Below, piece by piece: positions 18,319 to 25,583 of a DNA stretch of 49,860 bases. The stretch is from RPQK01 sp041946865 (lineage in GTDB: Bacteria > Acidobacteriota > UBA6911 > RPQK01): the NCBI GenBank assembly GCA_041946865.1, contig JBHGBF010000006.1, forward strand, positions 1 through 49,860, written 5' to 3'. Each line of letters starts with the position of its first letter. Positions within the stretch are counted from its first letter, which is position 1. The notes beneath the pieces are model-generated. The model was not told the origin of the DNA and searched no databases. It saw nothing but the letters and a program-made list of their open reading frames with translations. The position numbers were made by a program, and so were the translations under genes.

Positions 18319-18507
18319 TCAAAACGAGAAACGCAGCTGTAGTTCGACTCTCCGGTTGGCGGCGATGTTTCCGCCGCCCCGCCCGAACCCGCCGGCGGTG
18401 GTGTTCGATTCGCCAAAAAGCGGCGAGGTCGGATTGCCGATCGGGTTGCCCCGATTCACCTGATTCAGCAGGTTATGGACGGCGATTGAAAAGCTCACGC
18501 TGCACTT
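18319..18507 (-). pseudogene. C-terminal remnant of an Oar/TonB-dependent receptor-like protein
   Basis: On the minus strand a stop at 18319-18321 ends a frame whose last 63 residues include HNLLNQVNRGNPIGN, SPLFGESNTTAGGFGRGGG and the end ANRRVELQLRFSF. This is the typical final strand pair of acidobacterial carboxypeptidase-regulatory/TonB receptor-like outer-membrane proteins, with the terminal Phe needed for barrel assembly. The homology-like stretch begins near CSVSFSIAVHNLL; upstream the frame closes inside the next gene's 3' end and the other roughly 900 residues are missing. It is a deletion remnant. Confidence 0.75.
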
Positions 18508-18552
18508 GTGCTCGCAGAGGCCCCACCGAAGAAGCTGCCGCGGCCCGAACGA

Positions 18553-20049
18553 TCAGGAAACGTTCAGCTGAAGCGGCTGGCTTGGGGCTCTGCGTCCGGC
18601 GCGGTCGACGGTCACCACCTCATAGCTGTGCGCTTTCCCGTCAAAGACTTCAGTGAAAACAAAAGGCTTTTTGCTGGTTTGAGGCTGGTGATCGACATGC
18701 CCGACAACCTGGCTGTCTCGTCGGATCTCGTACTGTGTGATGGGCTCGTCGGCGGCGTAAGCTGTCTGCCACGTGAGTTTCACCAGCCGGCGGTCAGCCG
18801 TGCCGGTTTCCAGTGTGAGCGCAGGGTCGCGGGGGGCGCCGAGCGGCTGCCGGGGCAGCTGGAACCAGTTGGTCTGGCCTTGTTTGGCCCTCAGGGCGAT
18901 TTGCTCGATGTCTCTGCGGTCGGTTTCGCTGAAAGATTCGGCGCGGATCTGGGCAGCGGACAGGTTTTGTTCGATCTGGCATTGCCTTCCCTCGCTGTCG
19001 ATGCGGCCGATACCGATGATTGCGGTCGCGACGCCGGGGGTCGAGAGCGAGTATTCAATGAGCGGGCGGCTCGGCAGGTCCGCGGTTCCCACGACCTGGA
19101 CCACGTCCGCAGCCGTCCTCGACCAGCGAGCATCCTTGGTGTACATGGCGCCGTCCGCAAAGACCTTCATGGCAATAATGCCGACGTTTTTCGCCCTGGC
19201 GACCGGGATTGCGTTGTATTGATGGCTCAGGTAGCGCCGGTCGTTGGCGTTGATGGCGATCAGCATGGTGTCGATCACCTGCTTCTCGTCGCGCTGCAGG
19301 CATTCCATCAGGACCGGGGAGGAGATGTGGCCGGTGATGCCGATGTGGCGGATGAGCTTTTCTCTTTTCGGGTTAAGGCCTGTGCGGTTGGTTCCGTCCC
19401 GGAAATCGACCAGGGCGGCGAGCGCGCCAATCCGCTCGGCCTGGGGGTCCGGGTTCTCCAGTCCCGCGAAAATGGCGTCTGCCTCAGCCGTGGTGTTCAG
19501 ATTGTGGATCTGGAAAAGGTCCAAGTAGCAGCTGTCCGGATAGTTGCCCTGGCCGTCCCCAAAGATCAGGGACATCGTCCGTTTCAGGTCATCGACCGCT
19601 TTTGATCCGGGCGGGCCCTGGGTACGATCCTGGACGTTGGGACTGGAGCCCTTGGCGTGGCGGATCATAGTCTTGCTGGCCAGATGGAGCGAACGCCGTC
19701 TTCGCTCGTCGTATCCGGGCAGGCCGGGAACGAGGTTGAGCGCCCGAAACGCTTTGCCGAAGTTCTGCTGGCTGGGCCCATAGACATTGGACGTGTCGAG
19801 GTAAGTCACTCCCTGCTGAACCGCTTTCACTATGATCGCGACCGGATCCACTCCTTCCGGAGTCCACTGCAAAGACGCCTGCCCGCCGAGCCCGAGCGTC
19901 GTTACCTCGAATCCGGTCCGTCCCAGGACCCGGGTCAGGGGTTTCGAAACCGCCACTTTTCCAAAGGAGAAGTAGGGGACCGCGAGAGAGCCGGCTGCGG
20001 CCGCGGCCGTCCCTTTCAGAAAATCACGACGAGAGACCTGCTTGAACAT
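18553..20049 (-). CDS. exported aldo/keto reductase with C-terminal fibronectin-like domain
   Basis: A 498-residue enzyme with a twin-arginine signal (SRRDFLKG followed by a hydrophobic Ala-rich stretch, residues 5-30), so it is probably folded with its nicotinamide cofactor before export. The aldo/keto reductase barrel spans about residues 35-400. YLDTSNVYG gives the catalytic Asp and Tyr, HLASKTM a Lys and FQIHNL the His. The last 90 residues (VKLTWQTAYAADEPITQYEI onward) resemble a fibronectin type III domain, which may bind carbohydrate or partner proteins. Substrate is unknown. The ATG at 20049 follows AGGAGG at the right distance and is preferred over an open start at 20070. Confidence 0.83.
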   Translation of the reverse strand: MFKQVSRRDFLKGTAAAAAGSLAVPYFSFGKVAVSKPLTRVLGRTGFEVTTLGLGGQASLQWTPEGVDPVAIIVKAVQQGVTYLDTSNVYGPSQQNFGKAFRALNLVPGLPGYDERRRRSLHLASKTMIRHAKGSSPNVQDRTQGPPGSKAVDDLKRTMSLIFGDGQGNYPDSCYLDLFQIHNLNTTAEADAIFAGLENPDPQAERIGALAALVDFRDGTNRTGLNPKREKLIRHIGITGHISSPVLMECLQRDEKQVIDTMLIAINANDRRYLSHQYNAIPVARAKNVGIIAMKVFADGAMYTKDARWSRTAADVVQVVGTADLPSRPLIEYSLSTPGVATAIIGIGRIDSEGRQCQIEQNLSAAQIRAESFSETDRRDIEQIALRAKQGQTNWFQLPRQPLGAPRDPALTLETGTADRRLVKLTWQTAYAADEPITQYEIRRDSQVVGHVDHQPQTSKKPFVFTEVFDGKAHSYEVVTVDRAGRRAPSQPLQLNVS

Positions 20050-20188
20050 GGTGACGCCTCCTGTGCCCACTGATCTTTTCGCGAGTGCGCTCGGATGTCA
20101 ACCTCGTTGACTGGACTCGGAGGTCACGGATTGTCCGGGTCGTGTAATTCCTGTCCAAAAGCCGCGGATTGTTTTACAGTACTGCGCC

Positions 20189-21853
20189 ATGACTTGGACG
20201 CAGAATTACGATCCTTTGGGGTTCTGGCCCCTGTCAACCCTGGTTTCGGCACTTCCCGTATTGACCCTTTTCTTTGTTCTGGTGGTCCTTCGCAAGAAGG
20301 TCTGGATCTCCGCGCTGAGCGGGATGCTGATGGCCTTCCTGCTCGCGGCGGTCGTCTTCCAAATGCCGATCTCGCTGATCGGTTACTCTTCGCTCCTCGG
20401 GTTTGTTTTTGGAGTTCTGCGGATCGCCTGGATCATTGTCGCCTCGATCTTCCTTTACAACGTCACCGTGGAGACCGGCCAGTTCCAGGTCATGAAGGAT
20501 TCGATTGCGAACCTGTCGGCAGACAAGCGGATCCAAGTGGTTCTGATCGCTTTTTGTTTTGGCGCCTTCCTGGAAGGAACAGGAGGAGGTGGGGCGCCGG
20601 TCGCGATTGCCGGGTCGTTCCTGATCGGCTTGGGATTTCCCCCTTTCCAGGCGGCCACCGTCTGCCTGGTTGCCAACACCGCGCCGGTCGCCTGGGGTGC
20701 CGTGGGCAACCCGATCAGGACGCTCGTCGGTGTTACCGGGCTTCCGGACTTCGAGCTGAGCGCGATGGTGGGTCGTATCCTCCCGCCGTTCTCGCTCATC
20801 CTGCCGCTCTGGCTGGTCCGCAGCACGGTCAATTGGCGGCACACGCTGCAGGTTCTTCCCGCGCTGATTGTTGCCGGGCTGTCCTTCGCAGCGATGCAGT
20901 TTTACTGGTCGAATTACCAGGAAAGCGGGCTGGTGGACATCATCGCCGCCATCTTTTCCCTGCTTGTCATGGTCGCGTTCTTGAAGGTCTGGAGACCCAA
21001 GGAGATCCTCGAGATAGGGGAGCAGACGCAGGTTCGCCGGCAGATTGCGCAGCATAATGTCTGGCAGGTGTTTAAAGGGTGGTCTCCGTTTATCATCGCC
21101 TCTATCTTGATCTTTGTCTTCGGGCTGCCTTCTTTCAACAAGCACCTGAAGTTCGACCTGCTGACGTTCCCCTTGACGGGAATTCATAACAAGGTCTTGC
21201 GGGTGCCGCCGGTCGTTCCGCAGCCGACTCCGGAAGGGGCGATCATGGATCTGAATGCGCTGGCACTACCAGGGACGGCAGTATTTGCGGGCGCGTTTCT
21301 GGCCATGCCTTTCCTCGGAATGTCGTTCCGCCGGGGGATTGTCCTGCTTGGGCAGACTTTCAGACAACTCATCCCGTCCCTCCTCGCGATCAGCTTTATG
21401 GTCGGCCTGGCCTTTGTCACCCGTTATTCGGGCATGGACACGGTCCTGGGACTCAGCATGACGCACACGGGATGGGTGTACCCCTTCTTCGGCACATTGC
21501 TCGGTTGGCTGGGCGTTGCCCTGACCGGCACGGATGCCGGATCCAACGCGCTTTTCGGCAATCTGCAGAAGGTCACGGCAGAGCAGCTAGGCTTAAGCCC
21601 GATCCTGATGGCTTCGGCCAACAGTGCGGGAGGTGTCATGGGCAAGATGATCGACGCGCAAAGCATTGTCGTTTCAAGCACGGCGACCCAGCAGGTGGGC
21701 AAAGAGGCCGAGATCTTCAAGGCGGTATTCAAGCACAGCATAGTGCTCGCTGCGCTGGTGGGGCTTCTGGTAATGGTTTACGCTTATGTCATCCCCTGGG
21801 TGGTCCCGGCAATACCTTCGGCGCAGTCGGTTGTGGCTTGTATACGCTTTTGA
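20189..21853 (+). CDS. lldP: L-lactate permease
   Basis: Inner-membrane symporter of the LctP family, importing lactate (often glycolate too) with protons. The 554-residue protein has about 12-14 hydrophobic helices. The start TWTQNYDPLGFWPLSTLVSA is characteristic of the family, as is EGTGGGGAPVAIAGSFLIGLG near residue 130 and the C-terminal block TGTDAGSNALFGNLQKVTA and NSAGGVMGKMI. It is next to an APC permease on the same strand, 78 bases upstream of it. No clear ribosome site was seen. Confidence 0.92.
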   Translation: MTWTQNYDPLGFWPLSTLVSALPVLTLFFVLVVLRKKVWISALSGMLMAFLLAAVVFQMPISLIGYSSLLGFVFGVLRIAWIIVASIFLYNVTVETGQFQVMKDSIANLSADKRIQVVLIAFCFGAFLEGTGGGGAPVAIAGSFLIGLGFPPFQAATVCLVANTAPVAWGAVGNPIRTLVGVTGLPDFELSAMVGRILPPFSLILPLWLVRSTVNWRHTLQVLPALIVAGLSFAAMQFYWSNYQESGLVDIIAAIFSLLVMVAFLKVWRPKEILEIGEQTQVRRQIAQHNVWQVFKGWSPFIIASILIFVFGLPSFNKHLKFDLLTFPLTGIHNKVLRVPPVVPQPTPEGAIMDLNALALPGTAVFAGAFLAMPFLGMSFRRGIVLLGQTFRQLIPSLLAISFMVGLAFVTRYSGMDTVLGLSMTHTGWVYPFFGTLLGWLGVALTGTDAGSNALFGNLQKVTAEQLGLSPILMASANSAGGVMGKMIDAQSIVVSSTATQQVGKEAEIFKAVFKHSIVLAALVGLLVMVYAYVIPWVVPAIPSAQSVVACIRF

Positions 21854-21857
21854 AGCA

Positions 21858-21896
21858 GAGCCGCAAGCGCAGCGTCTTTTGCGGAGCGCGTCGGGT
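21858..21896 (+). repeat. 39-bp dispersed repeat, family B
   Basis: A well-preserved copy of the element beginning GAGCCGCAAGCGCAGCGTC. It starts 5 bases after the lactate permease stop. Near-identical copies lie at 16187-16225 (inverted) and 42585-42625; the element has internal dyads (CGCAAGCGCAG / TTTTGCGG). Confidence 0.75.
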
Positions 21897-21931
21897 TTCC
21901 TTTCTAAGGTGAGCGCCCGAGCAAGGAGAGC

Positions 21932-23314
21932 ATGAACGAGCCCAAAACCGAACTGATCAGAGGCCTGGGACTGGCGGCTGCCGCCAGTATCGTGGTTGGA
22001 ACGGTGATCGGCACCGGGATTTTCCTGGTCACCTCGTCGATGCTGGCCGCCGTCAAATCGCCTGGGATGCTGGTCCTGGTCTGGGTGGTGGGGGCTTTCC
22101 TGTCGCTGTTCGGAGCGCTGACCTATGCCGAGCTGGGGGCCATGCTGCCGGCTGCCGGCGGCGAGTTTGTCTTCCTGAAACGGGCCTACGGGAAGCTTCC
22201 TGCCTACTTGTACGGGTGGACTCTTTTTGCTGTTTCCAAACCCGGTTCGATTGCGGCACAGAGCACGGGATTTGCCCTTTTCATCACGGTCCTTTTCCCG
22301 GCCTTCGACGTGACCTGGCAGCAGTATGTCCTGCCGATCGGCGGCAGCGACCTTGTCCTGCGTCTGGGCGGCATTCAGGCCATTGCCGTAACCATGATCG
22401 CGCTCCTCTCGGCTGCGAATGCCCGTGGAGTCAAGGTGGGAGGGGGCATTCAGACGGTATTTACCGCGTGCAAGGTGGGCGGGATTCTGCTGCTTGTGGT
22501 CTTGGGTTTCGGCATGGGAAGAGGTAACTGGGCACACTTCCAGGAAAGGGCCGTCGGGAATCTCGAATCCGGGGCACTGGCCCTGTTTGGTGTGGCGCTG
22601 ATTCAGGCCCTGTGGGCCTACGACGGCTGGAACAACCTGCCTATGGTGGCGGGGGAGGTGAAGGATCCTCAGAAGAACATCCCCCGTGCGCTGATTCTTG
22701 GGATGATGCTGGTCGGCGGCTTGTACATCGTCACCAACGTGGCCTACGTCTACGTTCTGCACCCGGAGCAGATTGCGGCTTCGTCTCGAGTAGCCTCCTC
22801 GGTGGCGCTGGAGTTGCTGGGGCCTTTCGGCGCGAATTTCATAGCCCTGGTGGCCGCGATTTCAACATTTGCGAGCTTGAACGGGTCGATTCTGACCGGC
22901 TCAAGAGTGCCTTACGCGGCGGCGCGCGACGGCCTGCTGTTCCGTCCCCTGGCCCGGGTGCACCCGAAGTGGCTGACCCCCCACATTTCGATCTTGGTGC
23001 AGGCCATTATCGCCGCCCTGCTCGTTTTCTCCGGCAGCTTCAGCGAGATCATCACGTATGTGATCTTTTCGGAGTGGGTCTTCTACGGCCTGGTGACAGC
23101 CGGGGTGTTCCTTCTGCGAAGACGCGAGCCCGGGCTGGACCGCCCCTACCGGACGTGGGGTTATCCCTGGGTACCGGCCGGGTTCGTGGTCTGCTCGGCC
23201 CTCCTGCTGATCAACGTGCTGGTCGAGCAGCCCCTCCAGTCCGGCTTCGGCCTGCTCATCATCCTCTCAGGCCTTCTGTTTTACCCGCTGTTTCGCAACG
23301 TGGGCCGTGTCTAA
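21932..23314 (+). CDS. APC-superfamily amino acid permease
   Basis: Inner-membrane transporter of 460 residues with about 12 transmembrane helices. The first helix carries the substrate-binding glycine motif GTVIGTGIFLV (near residue 30), and the next segment reads LTYAELGAMLPAAGGEFVFL, both typical of APC/LAT-type carriers. WAYDGWNNLPMVAGEVKDPQKN matches helix 6 and its loop. Substrate is probably a neutral amino acid, but specificity cannot be read from the sequence. AAGGAG precedes the start. Its stop codon lies inside the left arm of a family C hairpin. Confidence 0.88.
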   Translation: MNEPKTELIRGLGLAAAASIVVGTVIGTGIFLVTSSMLAAVKSPGMLVLVWVVGAFLSLFGALTYAELGAMLPAAGGEFVFLKRAYGKLPAYLYGWTLFAVSKPGSIAAQSTGFALFITVLFPAFDVTWQQYVLPIGGSDLVLRLGGIQAIAVTMIALLSAANARGVKVGGGIQTVFTACKVGGILLLVVLGFGMGRGNWAHFQERAVGNLESGALALFGVALIQALWAYDGWNNLPMVAGEVKDPQKNIPRALILGMMLVGGLYIVTNVAYVYVLHPEQIAASSRVASSVALELLGPFGANFIALVAAISTFASLNGSILTGSRVPYAAARDGLLFRPLARVHPKWLTPHISILVQAIIAALLVFSGSFSEIITYVIFSEWVFYGLVTAGVFLLRRREPGLDRPYRTWGYPWVPAGFVVCSALLLINVLVEQPLQSGFGLLIILSGLLFYPLFRNVGRV

Positions 23315-23364
23315 AGTTTTTAGTTTTTCCAGCCGTTCGAAAATCAAAACCTTAGACACGGCCC
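23302..23364. repeat. family C inverted repeat overlapping the APC permease stop
   Basis: Left arm 23302-23327 (GGGCCGTGTCTAAAGTTTTT...) and right arm 23340-23364 are near-perfect reverse complements. The TAA stop of the permease gene lies in the left arm. The T-rich arm and hairpin could terminate transcription. Related arms lie at 23879-23899 and 25471-25548. Confidence 0.7.
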
Positions 23365-23482
23365 CATTACGGGGGTTCGATACAGGGTTTCGATACGACG
23401 CAAGGAGCGCCTGCTCAACCAGCAGCAAACAACGCGCCACTCAACCGCCACGGCTGGTTGCAGGCCCGTTCGCGTCTTCCCC

Positions 23483-23815
23483 TCATTCTGTAATGACGCA
23501 GGTCGTTTGCCTTCCCGCGTCGATGGGATCGGCCACGTGGCAGTGATACAACCACTCGCCCGGGTTATCCGCTTTCAAGGTAGCGGTGATCATCGTGGCC
23601 GGGAGCAGGTTGACCACATCCGTCCGTCGTGACGTCGACCCGTCCCCGACTGTCACCGTCTTGCCGTGCCAGTGCGGACTGTGGAGGTCTACCTCGTTTC
23701 CCATTCCCAGCACACACCAGCCCACCGTCTCACCGTCTTTCATGACCAGGCCGGGCAAGTTGCCGAAAATGAACCCGTTGATGCTGTGCATCAGCCCTTC
23801 TTCGGCGCCGTCCAT
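23483..23815 (-). pseudogene. truncated multicopper oxidase, C-terminal cupredoxin domain
   Basis: A 110-residue frame reads as the last domain of a multicopper oxidase: HSPHWHG provides trinuclear-site His residues, NPGEWLYHCHV the HCH motif, and ADPIDAG follows. The usual axial Met just after (HxxxxM) is replaced by Arg in DAGRQTT. Intact enzymes have two or three such domains over 300-600 residues; nothing upstream (23816-24173) supplies them. It is treated as a remnant, though a small copper-binding protein cannot be excluded, since the ATG at 23815 has AGGA just before it. Confidence 0.65.
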
Positions 23816-23878
23816 TCCTGTTAATTGTCAATATGCTGAACAAGCGGGTTGCGGTTCAAGCGGGTTAACGCCGTAACC

Positions 23879-23899
23879 GGGCCGTGTCTACAGTTTTGG
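23879..23899 (+). repeat. family C half element
   Basis: A single GGGCCGTGTCTACAGTTTTG arm related to 23302-23327. No matching reverse arm follows. It lies in a 358-base gene-free spacer (23816-24173) that also holds the tandem repeat at 24071. Confidence 0.5.
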
Positions 23900-24070
23900 T
23901 TCGGCTGATCACTGAAAAATCCGTTCAAAATGGCCGCACTGAAACCACTCCCGGACGGCCAATCGTTGCATGTAGGCCAAAATAAAAGGGCCGAGTTTTT
24001 CGCATTCCGCTGGCAAAAAGGGTTTTCAGCGGAATCCAACTTTCAGTTTTTGTCCTCTTCCTTCGCTGAA

Positions 24071-24162
24071 TGAAAATTGAAAATTGAAGCTCTGACACCC
24101 TTCGAGCTCTGAAAATTGAAAATTGAAGCTCTGACACCCTTCGAGCTCTGACACCCTTCGAC
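24071..24162. repeat. 39-bp tandem repeat, about 2.4 copies
   Basis: Unit 1 (24071-24109) and unit 2 (24110-24148) appear identical, beginning TGAAAATTGAAAATTGAAGC and ending CTTCGAGCTC. A partial third copy of the unit's second half (TGACACCCTTCGA) follows to 24162. It lies just beyond the stop of the minus-strand membrane protein gene. The AT-rich half contrasts with the GC-rich surroundings. Confidence 0.8.
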
Positions 24163-24173
24163 TGGCCTGCTTT

Positions 24174-24761
24174 CTACTGGCCCGCAGCCAGAACTCCCGC
24201 CACACTCATCAGCACGATCAAACCTACGGCCACCCCGCTCACGACGTTCTTCCAACGTGCTGGTTTCCTGCACCACCAGACCAGTCCGAGCGAGAAGAAG
24301 AGCGTCTGTAAGACGACCTCAGGCAGGCCGGCGAGATGAATCTGCCAGGGAAGTTTCGTGTAAATGAGCCCTTCAAGAGAACCAGGGGAAGGCCCGGCCG
24401 TACCCAGGATGGCAAGCCCAAGGAACAAGGCCCAGAGCACCAGCGCTCCGTTCTTGCGCCGGATGAGCTCACCTGACAGAGGATACAGGACGAGGGCAAA
24501 AAGCAGTCCCCGGTTGACCTGCAGAGCCGGCCCCGCTGCTACCCACGCTGAGGTGGTCGGGAGCATCAGAAACCGAAGGTCGGTCTCCACGAACAGCTTT
24601 CGGTAGTCAACGATGAAAAAGGACAGGATTCCAAAGACGAAGTATGTGATCACCTGCAACGACACGGCCCGCCAGGCGAAGGATTTGAACGCTGGGCGCA
24701 CGATCGGCTCATCCGTTGTTCCCTTCCCTTGCCCCAAGGCCAACCCATTCAGTTCAACCAT
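24174..24761 (-). CDS. integral membrane protein of unknown function
   Basis: A 195-residue protein with about five hydrophobic helices: near residues 30-52 (VITYFVFGILSFFIV), 65-90 (GLLFALVLYPLSG), 98-116 (ALVLWALFLGLAILG), 140-160 (LQTLFFSLGLVWW) and 172-193 (VVSGVAVGLIVLMSVAGVL). No catalytic motif is recognised. The ATG at 24761 is chosen over a longer open frame (to 25028) because AGGAGG lies five bases upstream, and because the longer frame would overlap the transposase relic on the other strand. It is isolated between repeats and gene remnants. Confidence 0.65.
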   Translation of the reverse strand: MVELNGLALGQGKGTTDEPIVRPAFKSFAWRAVSLQVITYFVFGILSFFIVDYRKLFVETDLRFLMLPTTSAWVAAGPALQVNRGLLFALVLYPLSGELIRRKNGALVLWALFLGLAILGTAGPSPGSLEGLIYTKLPWQIHLAGLPEVVLQTLFFSLGLVWWCRKPARWKNVVSGVAVGLIVLMSVAGVLAAGQ

Positions 24762-24890
24762 GGTTCCTCCTGAATGAGTCCCATTTTGGCGCTTGGTCTC
24801 CCGAAAGACAGTCGTTATTCGCCCGGCGGAATTTCCGAATGGATGATCGGCAGGATTTTGACCGCGAGTGGCTTTACTAGCCTGGCTCTG

Positions 24891-25293
24891 GTACAGCGAG
24901 TTTACATTCACCTGAACATGGTGCGAGCAGGTGCGGTCAAACATCCTTCCGAATGGCGCTGGTGCGGGCAGGGCGAACTGATCGGAGAACGTCGGCAATC
25001 GGCTGGTTGATGGACCAGGACTGGCCAAGCTCCTCGGACCCGGGCTGCGCGATTCATTTGAACAGACATATCGGCAGGAAATCGAAGAGGCGATCGTTAA
25101 AGGAAAGCTCCAGCGGGAACCCTGGGGGACGGAGAGTATTGCCGTCGGAAGCGAGGAGTTCCTGGAGCGCGTAAAAGCGCAGACGATCTACCGGCGCCGG
25201 CCGGACACCACCCAGGCGGCCGACGGTGCAGGGGTGGTGTGCGAAGCCGCTGCGAGCTATGGCAAGAGGGACGGGGAGGGGTTAAGGCCTTAG
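24891..25293 (+). pseudogene. relic of a REP-associated tyrosine transposase (IS200-like, RAYT)
   Basis: The first frame carries VYIHLNMVRAG and KHPSEWRW, hallmarks of the C-terminal half of RAYT/IS200-like transposases (consensus YIHLNPVRAGLV...PxxYxWSS). Near 25000 the frame shifts and continues as LVDGPGLAKLLGPGL and FEQTYRQEIEEAIVKGKLQ to a stop at 25291-25293, also like this family's end. The N-terminal HUH and Tyr motifs are missing: the region 24762-24890 holds only fragments. RAYTs mobilise or maintain REP palindromes, several of which occur in this window. Confidence 0.75.
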
Positions 25294-25470
25294 AACGCAA
25301 AACCGGGGTCAAAAATCGGTCGTAAGGGCCGAAACAGGGCGTTAGAATCGGGTAAATATCGAATCAGAAAAGAGATATTGAGGTCCGACCCGCGACCACC
25401 GTCTTCCGCGACCACCCGCCCCCCCCGCCCGCCGCGACCACCGTCCAACGCCAGGCGGCGGCTCACCCAT

Positions 25471-25569
25471 AAACAGGGGCCGTGTCTGAAGTTTTTGATT
25501 GCCCGATCTCAAAATCAAAAACTTAAACTTTGGACCCGGCCCCTGTTTACGGCCCCTGTTCATGGGTGT
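25471..25569. repeat. family C nested inverted repeat
   Basis: Left arm 25471-25500 (AAACAGGGGCCGTGTCTGAA...) pairs with 25513-25548. An outer pair, CACCCAT-AAACAGGGGCCGT (from 25464), repeats in inverse at 25549-25569 (ACGGCCCCTGTTCATGGGTG). The array lies just past the 3' end of the minus-strand sodium symporter gene. The rest of 25294-25583 contains a C-rich run and CGCGACCACC repeats (25391-25445), with no gene visible. Confidence 0.7.
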
Positions 25570-25583
25570 CATTCATTGGCCGG

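Noticed and set aside
18508..19605. Plus-strand open frame of 365 codons
   Set aside because: It is antisense to the aldo/keto reductase gene, which has a Tat signal, catalytic residues and a good ribosome site.
20234..21187. Long minus-strand open frame of 317 codons
   Set aside because: It is antisense to the lactate permease gene and its product is a charged, Asp/Arg/Gln-rich shadow typical of antisense to hydrophobic helices. The same applies to 21674-22762 and 44840-45559.
24071..24162. CRISPR array
   Set aside because: The tandem units are directly adjacent without spacers, and no cas gene is nearby. No CRISPR-like array was seen anywhere in the window.
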